The notes under the pieces: generated by a model
The model's database searches: none
What the model was told of the DNA's origin: nothing
What the model saw: only the letters and a program-made list of their open reading frames with translations
Shown here: positions 14,485-23,104 of the stretch, in pieces
How the letters are laid out: the number at the start of each line of letters is the position of its first letter
How positions within the stretch are numbered: the stretch's first letter is position 1
Position numbers and translations under genes: made by a program
Origin: an uncultured beta proteobacterium
GTDB lineage: Bacteria > Pseudomonadota > Gammaproteobacteria > Burkholderiales > Rhodocyclaceae
Length of the DNA stretch: 24,362 nt
Direction of reading: 5' to 3'
Assembly (NCBI GenBank): GCA_903932755.1
Contig: CAIZHL010000569.1
Coordinates: 1-24,362, forward strand

Positions 14485-15869
14485 CGCGTCCGCCGGGGCC
14501 GCTCCCCTCCGCACCGGCGCCTGCGCCGGCGGACGCGCGCGCAGGCGAAACGGCGATCGAGTTCCTGCCCGACGCCGACGAGATCGAGCGCCGCCCGCTG
14601 CCACCCGCCGCGCGCATGACGCTCTACGTGCTGACGGCGATGGTATTCAGTTTCCTGCTCTGGGCCAGCATCTCCGAGGTGGACCGCATCGTGGTGGCGC
14701 GCGGCCGCCTGGTGACGCCGCTGCCGAACATCGTCGTGCAGCCGCTGGAGACCTCGATAGTCCAGAGCATCGACGTACGTGTCGGCCAGGTGGTAAAGAA
14801 GGGCGAGAAGATCGCCACGCTGGACCCGACATTCACCAGCGCCGACCTGGCGCAATTGCAGGCACGCCACCAGAGCCTTGATACACAGGCCAAGCGACTG
14901 GAGATGGAACTCGCCGGAGGCAAGCCGGTCGCCGGGGCCGGCAACGCAGATGGCCGTCTTCAGGCGCAACTGGCCGTCGAGAAGCAGTCCAACTATCGCA
15001 GCCAACTGGCCAAGATGACCGAAACCGTGGAACGCCTGAAGGCGGTGCAACTGACCAACAAGCGCGACCAGGAGGTGCTCGATGCCCGGGTCAAGTCCCT
15101 GCTTGAAATCGAGGCCATGCAACAGAAGCTGGTGGATCAGAAGTTCGGCGCTCCGGTGCGCTTGTACGAAGCCCGCGAAAAGCGTCTGGAGGTCGAGCGC
15201 GACTTGCAGCAGGCCCGCAACAGAGAAGCCGAGGTGCGTCGCGAGTTGGCGGGCGCCGAAGCGGAACGGGCGGCCTTCGTGAATAGCTGGCGACAGAAAT
15301 CCATGGAAGAGCTGCTCACTACCCAGCGCGACCGCGATGCGGCGACGGAGCAACTCCAGAAAGCCGACAAGCGCAGCCGGCTGGTGGTTCTGACCGCGCC
15401 GGTCGATGCCGTGGTCCTGGAGATTGCCAAGCGCTCCACCGGGTCAGTGGTGCGCGAGGCCGAGCCCTTGTTCACGCTGGTACCGCTGGATGCCCAACTG
15501 GAAGCCGAGGTGCAGATCGAGTCCGGCGACATCGGCTACGTCAAGCTGGGAGATGCCACACGCATCAAGCTGGATGCATTTCCATTCCAGTTGCACGGCA
15601 CGCTGCCGGGCAGCGTGCAGACCCTGAGCGAAGACGCCTTCCGCCGGGAACAGGCAGGCGGCGCCGCCGGCGCGGCGACCGGTGCCGACGCCTATTACCT
15701 GGGGCGCATCGCCCTGGGTGGCACGCGCCTGAAGGGCATGACCGCGAAGAACCGCCTGCTGCCCGGCATGACCGTGACGGGCGAGATCGTCGTCGGCAAG
15801 CGCACGGTGATTTCCTACCTGCTATGGCCGCTGACGAAGGCATTGGACGAGGCCATCCGGGAGCCGTGA
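14457..15869 (+). CDS. HlyD-family membrane fusion protein of the type I secretion system
   Basis: From ATG 14457 this is 470 residues, the normal size. GTG 14436 (477 aa) and GTG 14481 (which would give a 4-base GTGA overlap with the ABC stop) are alternative starts in the same frame; none has a strong Shine-Dalgarno. A Pro/Ala-rich cytoplasmic tail (1-53) precedes one membrane helix (about 54-76, MTLYVLTAMVFSFLLWASI). Then come EVDRIVVARGRLV and IVVQPLETSIVQSIDV, the usual start of the HlyD barrel and lipoyl-like half, a long Gln/Glu/Arg-rich coiled coil (about 120-300), and the returning beta domain ending PGMTVTGEIVVGKRTVISYLL. It bridges the inner-membrane ABC transporter and a TolC-type outer-membrane channel that is not encoded in the window. 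Its stop overlaps the next start (TGATG). Confidence 0.93.
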   Translation: MEPADRPSVTRPPGPLPSAPAPAPADARAGETAIEFLPDADEIERRPLPPAARMTLYVLTAMVFSFLLWASISEVDRIVVARGRLVTPLPNIVVQPLETSIVQSIDVRVGQVVKKGEKIATLDPTFTSADLAQLQARHQSLDTQAKRLEMELAGGKPVAGAGNADGRLQAQLAVEKQSNYRSQLAKMTETVERLKAVQLTNKRDQEVLDARVKSLLEIEAMQQKLVDQKFGAPVRLYEAREKRLEVERDLQQARNREAEVRRELAGAEAERAAFVNSWRQKSMEELLTTQRDRDAATEQLQKADKRSRLVVLTAPVDAVVLEIAKRSTGSVVREAEPLFTLVPLDAQLEAEVQIESGDIGYVKLGDATRIKLDAFPFQLHGTLPGSVQTLSEDAFRREQAGGAAGAATGADAYYLGRIALGGTRLKGMTAKNRLLPGMTVTGEIVVGKRTVISYLLWPLTKALDEAIREP

Positions 15870-18800
15870 TGGGAACGGGAAAGAGCGACTTGGCCACCAG
15901 ACCGAAACCCGCCGGCAAATCTCCCTCGAAAAGGCCCGCGGCAAAGAAGTCAATGCCGCCGAAGGCCGGCGCAGCGGCGGCTCCGATCTCGCCGCAGGCG
16001 CTGGGCGAGAAGATGCAGCGCGCCGTCGCGGTGCATCAGGCGGGAAACACGCAACAGGCGCTGGCGCTTTACCGCGAGGTGCTGGCGGCGCAGCCGGAGA
16101 ACATCGATGCACTGCACCTGACCGCGGTGGCGCACTGCCAGGATCGCGCCTTCGAGCTTTCACTGCCGCTGTTCGAGCACGTGCTCCGCCTCAAGCCGGA
16201 TTTCGCCGATGCCTGGAACAACCTCGGCAAGGCCTTCAAGAGCCTCGACCGCAACCAGGAGGCGGAGCAGGCCTTCATCCGCGCCACCGAGCTGGCGCCG
16301 AAAATGGCCGAAGCCTGGACTAACCTGGGCCGCATGAAACGCCGTCAGGGTGAAATGGACGAGTCGATCACGCTCTACCGCAAGGCGCTGGAACTCGGCT
16401 CTGGCGACGCCGAGGCGCACCACTTTCTCGGCATCACGCTGAAGGATGCCGGGCGCGGCGAGGAGGCCATCGCCGAGTACCGCAAGGCCATCGCGCTGAA
16501 ACCGGACTACGCCGACGCCTTCAATAACCTGGCGGCGGCGTTGCGCGACGGCGGCGACCTGAAGGGCGCGATCGAGACCTACGAGCAGGCCGTCACCATC
16601 AAGCCGGATTTCGCCGCGGCGCTGACCAACCTCGGCAACGCCTTGCAGGAAGCCGGGCGCATCGACGAGGCGATCCGCCGTCATCGCGAGGCGCTGGCGC
16701 TTCAGCCGGAGCTGGCCGAAGCCCACAACAACCTCGGCGCGCTGTTCATGGCGGAGGAGCGCAGCGACGAGGCGATCGAATGCTTCGAGGCGGCGATCCG
16801 CTGCAACCCGAAATTCGCCGCGGCATGGAGCAATCTCGGCAACATCCGGGTCGGGCGCGAGGAGATCAAGGAGGCGCGCCGCTGCTACGGCGAGGCGCTG
16901 AACATCAAACCCGACTTCGCCGAAGCGCTGACCAACCTCGGCAACCTGCTGCAGGACTTTGTCAGCCTGGAGGAAGGGCTTGCCAGCTACAACCGTGCGC
17001 TGGAAATCAATCCGAAGTTTGCCGGTGCGCGCTTCGGCCGCGCCCTAGTGCGGCTGATGATGGGCGACCTGAAGGGCGGCTTCGAGGATTACGAATCGCG
17101 CTGGGAAGGCAGCGACCAGGCGAAAAAAGTCAAGCCGCCGCGCTTCCCCTGCCCGCAGTGGAAGGGCGAGCGGCCGCGCAAGGGCGCCCGCATCATCACC
17201 TACTACGAGCAGGGCTTCGGCGACGCGCTGCAGTTCAGCCGCTATGTGCCGCTGCTGGCCGAGCGCTTCGCCGAGGTGACCTTCGTCGTGCAGAACGAAC
17301 TCTACCGCCTGCTGCGGCAGAGCCTTGATCCGCGCATCCGCGTCGTGCCCGGCGAGCACGCGCAGCCGGCGGTGCGCGAGCAGTACGACTACCACTGCCC
17401 GGTGATGAGCCTGCCGCTGGCCTTCGGCACGACGCTGCAATCCGTGCCGGCGCAGGTGCCGTATCTGTTCGCCGGCAGGGAAGCGGCGGCGAACTGGGGC
17501 CGGCGCTTCGAAAACGAGGCGCGGCCCCGCATCGGCCTGGTGTGGTACGGCTCGCGCGGCTTCCGCGGCGACCGCTACCGCAGCGTCCCGCTGGAGGCTT
17601 TCGCACCGCTGCTGATGCGCGACGACGTGGCCTGGGTCAGCCTGCAGAAAGCGCGGCCGGACGGTGCCGTCGCGGCCGAACTGACCGAGCGGCTGATCGA
17701 CTGCATGGATGAGGTGAAGGATTTTGCGGACACGGCGGCGCTGATCGCCGAACTGGACCTGGTCATTTCGGTGGACACCGGTGTAGCGCACCTGGCCGGC
17801 GCGCTGGGCAAACCGACCTGGGTGCTGAACCGTTTCAACAGCGAATGGCGCTGGATGCGCGGGCGCAGCGACAGCCCATGGTATCCGGGCATGCGGCTGT
17901 TCAAGCAGCAAAAGCCCAGCGTCTGGGAGCCGGTGCTGGAAGAGATCACGGCGGCGCTGCCGGCCTGGCTGGCGCAGTGGCCGGGACGCGGCGAAACGCA
18001 AGTCAGACCCGACGCGGCCATTTACCAGCCGCCTCCGGTCGAGGTGGTCTCCGCCGACCGCTACATGCTGGCCGGCGCATCGCCGCAAAGTCGCACCGAC
18101 CTGATACACGTGTCGACGCACGCCACGCCGCCGCGCGACGAGCAACGGATCCAGCAGCGCCTCCAGGATGGCTTTGCCGCCCACCAGATGGACCGCCTCG
18201 ACGACGCCATGGTGGCCTATCGACAGGTGCTTGATCTCGAACCGGAACAGCCCGATGCCTGGCACCTGAGCGGCGTCATCCACGGCGCGCGCAAGGAGCA
18301 CGACCAGGCCATCGCCTGCATCCGCCGCGCGCTGTCGATCAAACCGGGCGACGGCGTCTATCTTTCCAATCTCGGCATCGCCTGTTCCGGCGCGGGCCTC
18401 CAAGCCGAGGCGGTCGAGGCCTACCGCCAGTCGCTCACCGCCGACCCGCGCCAGCCCGCCGTGGCCTACAACCTGGGCAACGCGCTGGCGGAACTGGACC
18501 AGCCGCGGGAGGCGGTCGAGGCCTATCGCCAAGCGGTGGCGCTGCGCCCGGATTACATCAGCGCCCTGCTCAACCTCGGCAACGTGCTGCGCGACACCGG
18601 CGCCTTCGACGAGGCGGAGGCGGCCTACCGGCGCGTGCGGGAGATCGCGCCGGGACATGCCGGCGCCCTGCTCAACCTCGGCAACCTGCGGCGCGAACTG
18701 GCCGACCCGGTCGGTGCCCGGACACTGCTCGAGCAGGCGCTGGCTAAGGAGCCAACGAATTTCCGCGCCTGGAATAATTTCGGCAGCACGCTGCGCGAAA

Positions 18801-19813
18801 TGGGCGACCTGCGCGGCGCGCTGAAGGCCTACCGGCACTGCCTGAAACTGGCCCCCGAGCACGCCGAAGGTCACTTGAATTACGCCATGGCGCTGCTGGC
18901 GGCGGGCGATTACGAGAACGGCTGGCGGGAATACGAATGGCGCTGGGAAGGCGCCTACGAGGCGCGCCGCTACCGCCGCCAGTTCCCCATGCCGCAGTGG
19001 CGCGGCGAGCCGCTGGCCGGACGCTCAATCATCCTGCACGCCGAGCAGGGTCTCGGCGATGCCTTGCAGTTCGTGCGCTACGCGCCCCTGGTGGCGCGGC
19101 GCGGCGCACGCGTGGTAATCGAATGCCATCCGCCCCTGCGCCGCCTGTTCGAGTTTCTGCCCGGTGTCGCCCAGGTGGTGCCGCAGGGACAAGGCCTGCC
19201 GATGACGGAATTCCATTGCCCCTTGATGAGCCTGCCGCTGGCTTTTGGCACGCATCTCGACACCGTCCCCGCGGCAATGCCCTACCTGTGGGCCGATCCG
19301 ATGCAGGTGCGCGGGTGGTCGATGCGCCTGGCTGGCGACCCGCGCCCGCGCGTTGGTCTGGTGTGGGCAGGCAACCCGCGCCGCGGCGACCCCGGCGCCC
19401 ACCTGCTCGACAAGCGGCGCAGCCTCACCTTCGAAATGATCCAGCCGATATTGTCGGTGGAAGGCGTACGCTTCGTCAGTTTGCAGAAGGGCGAGGCGCA
19501 ACAGACGACCGATCCCCGGCTCACCGACTGGACCGCAGAACTCAACGATTTTGCCGACACGGCGGCGCTGGTGCGCAATCTGGATCTGGTGATCACCGTG
19601 GACACCTCGGTAGCGCATCTGGCGGGTGGGCTGGGCGTTCCGGTGTGGCTGCTTTCGCGCTTCGATGGCTGCTGGCGCTGGCTGACCGGACGCGAGGACA
19701 CGCCCTGGTATCCGGGCATGCGGCTGCTGCGCCAGGAGACCTATGGGCAGTGGCAGCCGGTGGTAGACCGGGTTGTTCGTGAATTACATCAAACAATATC
19801 CGCAAAACCATGA
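15869..19813 (+). CDS. Tandem-duplicated TPR-glycosyltransferase (two TPR + GT9-like modules)
   Basis: The 1,314-residue protein starts at ATG 15869, chosen for GGGAG 5 nt upstream and the TGATG overlap with the HlyD stop. A basic, Lys/Pro-rich leader (1-45) is followed by about 10-11 TPR units, then a GT9-like domain (about 425-705). A second set of 7-8 TPRs (about 755-1020) and a second GT9-like domain (about 1030-1305) follow. Matching motifs recur about 610 residues apart: EQGFGDALQF (447-) and EQGLGDALQF (1059-); HCPVMSLPLAFGT and HCPLMSLPLAFGT; DTGVAHLAG (636-) and DTSVAHLAG (1245-); SPWYPGM and TPWYPGM. GT9 includes heptosyltransferases, and fusion to TPRs recalls protein O-glycosyltransferases. 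No signal peptide is seen, so it is probably cytoplasmic. Position in the secretion operon suggests glycosylation of an exported protein before or during export, which is inference; donor and acceptor are unknown. Confidence 0.88.
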   Translation: MGTGKSDLATRPKPAGKSPSKRPAAKKSMPPKAGAAAAPISPQALGEKMQRAVAVHQAGNTQQALALYREVLAAQPENIDALHLTAVAHCQDRAFELSLPLFEHVLRLKPDFADAWNNLGKAFKSLDRNQEAEQAFIRATELAPKMAEAWTNLGRMKRRQGEMDESITLYRKALELGSGDAEAHHFLGITLKDAGRGEEAIAEYRKAIALKPDYADAFNNLAAALRDGGDLKGAIETYEQAVTIKPDFAAALTNLGNALQEAGRIDEAIRRHREALALQPELAEAHNNLGALFMAEERSDEAIECFEAAIRCNPKFAAAWSNLGNIRVGREEIKEARRCYGEALNIKPDFAEALTNLGNLLQDFVSLEEGLASYNRALEINPKFAGARFGRALVRLMMGDLKGGFEDYESRWEGSDQAKKVKPPRFPCPQWKGERPRKGARIITYYEQGFGDALQFSRYVPLLAERFAEVTFVVQNELYRLLRQSLDPRIRVVPGEHAQPAVREQYDYHCPVMSLPLAFGTTLQSVPAQVPYLFAGREAAANWGRRFENEARPRIGLVWYGSRGFRGDRYRSVPLEAFAPLLMRDDVAWVSLQKARPDGAVAAELTERLIDCMDEVKDFADTAALIAELDLVISVDTGVAHLAGALGKPTWVLNRFNSEWRWMRGRSDSPWYPGMRLFKQQKPSVWEPVLEEITAALPAWLAQWPGRGETQVRPDAAIYQPPPVEVVSADRYMLAGASPQSRTDLIHVSTHATPPRDEQRIQQRLQDGFAAHQMDRLDDAMVAYRQVLDLEPEQPDAWHLSGVIHGARKEHDQAIACIRRALSIKPGDGVYLSNLGIACSGAGLQAEAVEAYRQSLTADPRQPAVAYNLGNALAELDQPREAVEAYRQAVALRPDYISALLNLGNVLRDTGAFDEAEAAYRRVREIAPGHAGALLNLGNLRRELADPVGARTLLEQALAKEPTNFRAWNNFGSTLREMGDLRGALKAYRHCLKLAPEHAEGHLNYAMALLAAGDYENGWREYEWRWEGAYEARRYRRQFPMPQWRGEPLAGRSIILHAEQGLGDALQFVRYAPLVARRGARVVIECHPPLRRLFEFLPGVAQVVPQGQGLPMTEFHCPLMSLPLAFGTHLDTVPAAMPYLWADPMQVRGWSMRLAGDPRPRVGLVWAGNPRRGDPGAHLLDKRRSLTFEMIQPILSVEGVRFVSLQKGEAQQTTDPRLTDWTAELNDFADTAALVRNLDLVITVDTSVAHLAGGLGVPVWLLSRFDGCWRWLTGREDTPWYPGMRLLRQETYGQWQPVVDRVVRELHQTISAKP

Positions 19814-19822
19814 TTTTATGTT

Positions 19823-19828
19823 TATAAT
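19823..19828 (+). promoter_or_regulatory. Perfect TATAAT -10 element ahead of the FecR/Slam pair
   Basis: The 54-bp gap after the TPR-glycosyltransferase is strikingly AT-rich for this window and contains a perfect sigma70-type -10 hexamer 40 nt before the FecR ATG. No good -35 hexamer lies at 16-18 nt upstream. A TG dinucleotide sits close by (19819-19820) but not at the canonical extended -10 spacing. It suggests that the next two genes have their own promoter. Confidence 0.45.
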
Positions 19829-19867
19829 TAAACTCAGCAGCTCCGAAATTTGGGTCTGGAGGTTGAT

Positions 19868-21235
19868 ATGACAAAGACATTGTTGTTATTGCTGGTATCG
19901 GCTTTGAGCGGTCTGCTTGCTTCCGAGACAGTACAGGCACAGACAGCGGCACGGGCCGTTTTCGTCAACGGCGCCGTCATGACGACCGGCGCCGACGGCG
20001 CACAGCGCCCTCTGCTAAAGAACGGCGAATTGCGCCGAGGTGATCTGGTGGTCACCAACGAAGGTCGTGTGCAGTTGAACTTCACCGATGGCGGCATTGT
20101 TTTCCTGCAGCCGAAAAGCGAATTCCGTATCGACGAGTATAGCTTCGTCGATGCGACACCAAACAAGGAGCTAGGTATCTTCAGCCTGCTCAAGGGAGCC
20201 TTGCGCACCATCACCGGAAAGATCGGACGCACCGAGAAACGAGCCTACAGGATGGACACGGTGGTCGCCACCATCGGCATTCGTGGCACGGAATACAGCG
20301 CGCGACTCGACAATGGCCTGACAGCATCGACCGCCGCCGGCGAGATCGAAGTCTGCAACAACGGCGGTTGCACAATTGTTCGCAAGGGGGAGTCGGTCTT
20401 CGCCCCGGATAGCAATTCCAAACCAGGCTACACGAATGTCCAGGCCGGCCAGTCGCCAGCCGCGCCGCCACCGACCAATGTCAATCTGTTCGTCGGCGGC
20501 GACCTGACCACCGCCACGGGCGGCATCCCGATTCCGACATTGCCTTCGGGTCCCGGCTACTCGGTGGTCTATGCGGGCTTCGATGTTTCCATTCCGCCCC
20601 CGCTGGAGTTCACACTGCCTGCGGTGACCGGCACCGCCACCTTCGACCAGGCCGGCGGATTATCCAGTTTCGATAGAGGCACCAGCGTCGACGCGGCGAC
20701 CGCGCAAGCCGAGGCAATGACCGACGGCACCATCGCCTGGGGGCGCTGGGCCGGCGGTACGGTAGATGGTCTCCCCGTGGCAAATACGCATTACGTAGTG
20801 GGTTTACCGACGCCGGCGAGCGCCCTGGCAGGGCTGGAAACCACCAACTTCCAGGGCCTCGGCCCCGGCAAGGCGGTCTACAACTTCATGGGCGCGACCC
20901 AGCCGACGGCTGCCAATGGCACCATCGGTGGCGGCGTCAGCGGCTCCCTGACCGTCCAGTTCGCAGGGGGCACGGCGAACGTGGCGACCCTGCTCAACGT
21001 TCCGATCGGCGGCGGCACCTACGCCATCACCAATTCCGGCATGACCGGGACCTTCCCCGCGTTCTCCGCCGGCGCAACCGTTGCCTGCTCCGGCAACTGC
21101 GGCAGCGCAGGCACGACGGCGCAGATCAATGGCAGCTTCTTCGGCTCCAACGCAGCGCGTGCCGGCCTGACGTACACATTCACCGGTGCGGGTGCGCTGG
21201 GCGGAGTCACCGGCGCCGCCGCCTTTGCGAGATGA
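19868..21235 (+). CDS. Secreted FecR-domain protein with C-terminal TbpB-like beta-rich domain
   Basis: The start is ATG 19868, with GGAGG at 19858-19862 and 5-nt spacing; the product is 455 residues. A Sec signal peptide (MTKTLLLLLVSALSGLLASETVQAQ) has no lipobox Cys. Residues about 28-150 match the FecR domain: GELRRGDLVVTNEGRVQLNF, GGIVFLQPKSEFRI and TVVATIGIRGTEYSARL. A CNNGGC pair (C163, C168) could form a disulfide. After a Pro-rich linker, residues about 215-455 are Gly/Thr-rich beta strands ending INGSFFGSNAARAGLTYTF and VTGAAAFAR. That ending recalls the G-x-F-F-G-x-x-A-x-x-x-G and GxFGA pattern of transferrin-binding-protein-like barrels. A second close Cys pair (C407, C411) lies there. 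The next gene, 12 bp on, encodes a Slam-like protein, so this may be its cargo or partner. The FecR call is strong; the barrel call is moderate. Confidence 0.85.
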   Translation: MTKTLLLLLVSALSGLLASETVQAQTAARAVFVNGAVMTTGADGAQRPLLKNGELRRGDLVVTNEGRVQLNFTDGGIVFLQPKSEFRIDEYSFVDATPNKELGIFSLLKGALRTITGKIGRTEKRAYRMDTVVATIGIRGTEYSARLDNGLTASTAAGEIEVCNNGGCTIVRKGESVFAPDSNSKPGYTNVQAGQSPAAPPPTNVNLFVGGDLTTATGGIPIPTLPSGPGYSVVYAGFDVSIPPPLEFTLPAVTGTATFDQAGGLSSFDRGTSVDAATAQAEAMTDGTIAWGRWAGGTVDGLPVANTHYVVGLPTPASALAGLETTNFQGLGPGKAVYNFMGATQPTAANGTIGGGVSGSLTVQFAGGTANVATLLNVPIGGGTYAITNSGMTGTFPAFSAGATVACSGNCGSAGTTAQINGSFFGSNAARAGLTYTFTGAGALGGVTGAAAFAR

Positions 21236-21247
21236 TCGGCTCCTGAC

Positions 21248-22582
21248 ATGAAAAACAAGAATGTCCTGCTCTCCACCCTGTTCGTCGTGCTCTGCTTGGG
21301 CGCGGCGCCGGCCTGGGCCGACGCCCTGCTCGATGAGGCCCGCACGCTGATCGACGGTGGCCGCGGCGCCGAAGCTTATCCTCTGCTTGCGCCGCAGGAA
21401 GACAAGCGCCGGGGCGAAGCGGAATTCGACCTGCTGCTCGGCATTGCCGCCTTCGAAGCCGGAGAGAACACCCGCGCCCTGTTCGCCCTCGAGCGCGTGC
21501 TGGCGATCGAACCCGGTAACGCGCGAGCCCGCGCCGAGATCGCCCGTGTCTATCTTGCCGTGGGCGAAACGGCGACCGCACGCCAGGAGTTCGAAAACGT
21601 CAAACGGCAGGGCGTGCCGCCGTCCGTTTCGCGCACCATCGAGAAATTCCTCGAGGCCGTGGACCGTCTTGAAGACGAAACCAAACCTTCACTCAAGGGT
21701 TTTGTCGAGGCCACGCTCGGCGTCGATGACAACGTCAATGCCAGCATGGGCAGCAGCAACCAGGCGATCCCGGGCCTCGGCGGCGTGGTCGTCCAGTTCG
21801 GGCCCGGGGCGGCCAAGACCGGGGACAGCTTCGCCGCCCTCGGCGCCGGCCTGCGCTATCGCAATCCGCTCGGCGGCGGGCTGGCGCTGGTGGCGGGCGC
21901 CGTGGTTTCCTATCGCGGCAATTTCAACGACACAGAATTCAATCAGGGGAATCTCGATGGAAATATCGGCGTGGTCAAGACCGTCGACCAGGACACCTAT
22001 TCTTTCATCGTCCAGGCCAACGGAATATCGGTGGACAACGACCGCTACCGCACTGCCGTAGGCGCAACCGGCCAGTGGCAGCGCAACCTGAGTGCGGCGG
22101 AACAGGTAACGGCCTACGTCCAGTATTCGGACTTGCGCTACCAACCCTACCAAGGCGTCGATCAGAGCATTCGCGATGCCGATCGCTGGGTCGTCGGCGG
22201 CGCCTACGCACGCGCCTTCGAAAGCGGTTGGATCGGTTATGTCGGTGGCTATCTCGGCGGCGAAAGCGAGAAGGCATCCGATGTGCCATGGCTTGGCAAC
22301 GATCTATATGGTCTGCGACTTGGTGCTGAGCGGCCGCTGCGCCACGACACCACCCTGTTTGCCAACTTCGCTTACGAAAAGCGCCGCTATGGCGGTCAGT
22401 GGCCGCTGTTCCTGACCAAGCGCCAGGACAACCAGTACAACCTGAATTTAGGCGTCAACTACGTGCTGGAAAAACACTGGCTGTTGACCCCGCTGGTCAG
22501 CCTGACCCGCAACGATTCCAACATCTCCCTCAGCGACTACAACCGCACCATAGCGAGCATCACGCTGCGGCGCGATTTCTGA
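21248..22582 (+). CDS. Slam-like outer-membrane protein (DUF560, type XI secretion translocator candidate)
   Basis: This 444-residue protein has a signal peptide with likely cleavage after AWA (residue 25). Residues about 26-135 are periplasmic TPR-like helices (LLLGIAAFEAGENTRALFAL, ALEIDP-like IEPGNARARAEIARVYLAVGE). From about 145 on the sequence is an alternating beta-strand pattern typical of an outer-membrane barrel, opening GFVEATLGVDDNVNAS (D160-N164) and ending NDSNISLSDYNRT, ITLRRDF with a terminal Phe. This TPR-plus-barrel plan, the DxNVN motif and the NSNI-x-x-x-[DE]Y-x-R end match Slam (surface lipoprotein assembly modulator, DUF560). Slam proteins translocate TbpB-like lipoproteins or soluble hemophilin-like proteins across the outer membrane. 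The neighbouring FecR/TbpB-like protein is the obvious candidate client. The length is shorter than many Slams (about 480-550), and the Shine-Dalgarno is weak, so coupling to the upstream gene is likely. Confidence 0.8.
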   Translation: MKNKNVLLSTLFVVLCLGAAPAWADALLDEARTLIDGGRGAEAYPLLAPQEDKRRGEAEFDLLLGIAAFEAGENTRALFALERVLAIEPGNARARAEIARVYLAVGETATARQEFENVKRQGVPPSVSRTIEKFLEAVDRLEDETKPSLKGFVEATLGVDDNVNASMGSSNQAIPGLGGVVVQFGPGAAKTGDSFAALGAGLRYRNPLGGGLALVAGAVVSYRGNFNDTEFNQGNLDGNIGVVKTVDQDTYSFIVQANGISVDNDRYRTAVGATGQWQRNLSAAEQVTAYVQYSDLRYQPYQGVDQSIRDADRWVVGGAYARAFESGWIGYVGGYLGGESEKASDVPWLGNDLYGLRLGAERPLRHDTTLFANFAYEKRRYGGQWPLFLTKRQDNQYNLNLGVNYVLEKHWLLTPLVSLTRNDSNISLSDYNRTIASITLRRDF

Positions 22583-22604
22583 CCCGGCCCCGCGCGGGGC
22601 GGGG
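22583..22604. terminator. GC-rich hairpin directly after the Slam-like gene, between convergent units
   Basis: GCCCC (22587-22591) pairs with GGGGC (22596-22600) around GCGC. After one mismatch, CCC (22583-22585) pairs with GGG (22602-22604). It begins right after the Slam-like stop and faces the convergent RTX remnant. No T-tract follows on either strand, so it is at best a non-canonical or Rho-assisted terminator. Confidence 0.45.
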
Positions 22605-22623
22605 CTGGATCAGGCGTTCGGCC

Positions 22624-22970
22624 TCACGAACTGAAGATGTCGGTGGAGAGCAACGCCGAATGGCCGGTCAGCGTGGCGAAATTCACCGCCGCGCTCGCGT
22701 CGTTGCCGTCGGCATCGTAATAGAGCTTGCCGGTCGTGGTGTCGTAGAGGATGTAGTCGTTGGCGTCGTGCGCGACGGCGCCCGGCTCGCTGACGAACTG
22801 ACCCGGATCGAGGCTGAGAGGGCCAGGTCCCAGCACCGAAAACGCGAAATGCCACAAGACCAGGTGGTCGCTGCCACTTGCGAAGTCGGTGACCTTCTCG
22901 GCTGTCGTTGCGGGCAAGGCGAATAATACGAAGGCATCCGCACCGCTGCCGCCGGTCAGGGTACGGTTCG
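22624..22970 (-). pseudogene. C-terminal remnant of an RTX-type calcium-binding protein
   Basis: On the minus strand the frame reads TLTGGSGADAFVLF, then EKVTDFASGSDHLVL, then DYILYDTTTGKLYYDADGN and ends TGHSALLSTDIFSS. This is the standard C-terminal segment of hemolysin-type RTX proteins (last GGxGxD repeat, a DF-x-x-GxD segment, then YDxxxGxLYYDxDG). Homology stops abruptly near 22960-22970. Beyond that the frame continues only as unrelated residues to a TGA at 23026-23028. There is no proper start (only a TTG at 22917), no repeat array and no N-terminus. The adjoining DNA is a toxin remnant on the other strand. It is therefore a severed 3' end, homologous to but distinct from the C-terminus of the RTX gene at 23369. 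Confidence 0.8.
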
Positions 22971-23102
22971 TTTCAGAAAGCAGTGTATGTGCTGCATTGC
23001 TTTCAGAAGAAATCCCACAAGGGGATCAGTACGCCGAAGCATGAAATCGACATCGTTGAAGCGCGCCTGAAGTTGGCCAGGCAACACTCGGAAGGAAAAT
23101 GA
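22968..23102 (+). pseudogene. 3' remnant of a RelE/HigB (Gp49-like) type II toxin gene
   Basis: The plus-strand frame reads FQKAVYVLHCFQKKS, HKGISTPKHEIDIVEARLK and LARQHSEGK, ending in TGA at 23100-23102. VYVLHxFQKKSxKGIxTPxxEID is the characteristic C-terminal half of the phage-derived Gp49-like/RelE-type toxins. About the first half of such a toxin (usually near 100-120 residues) is missing. Upstream of about 22968 the DNA belongs to the antisense RTX remnant. The antitoxin remnant follows directly (ATG 23105), the toxin-first order of higBA-type modules. No start codon or promoter remains for a functional toxin. Confidence 0.8.
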
Positions 23103-23104
23103 AC

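Noticed and set aside
15824..15868. An earlier in-frame ATG for the TPR-glycosyltransferase.
   Set aside because: It lies well inside the HlyD gene, whereas ATG 15869 has GGGAG at good spacing and a TGATG overlap with the HlyD stop.
19850..19867. A TTG start 18 bp before the FecR ATG.
   Set aside because: The GGAGG at 19858-19862 serves ATG 19868, and starting there gives a clean signal peptide.
22971..23008. Direct repeat TTTCAGAA at 22971-22978 and 23001-23008 as a target-site duplication.
   Set aside because: Both copies encode FQK within the toxin's own C-terminal motif, and no mobile element lies between them.
22908..23102. A 64-residue plus-strand frame read as one new small gene.
   Set aside because: Its first 20 residues are antisense to the RTX remnant, and only the part from about 22968 matches a toxin. 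It is a chimeric frame across a junction.
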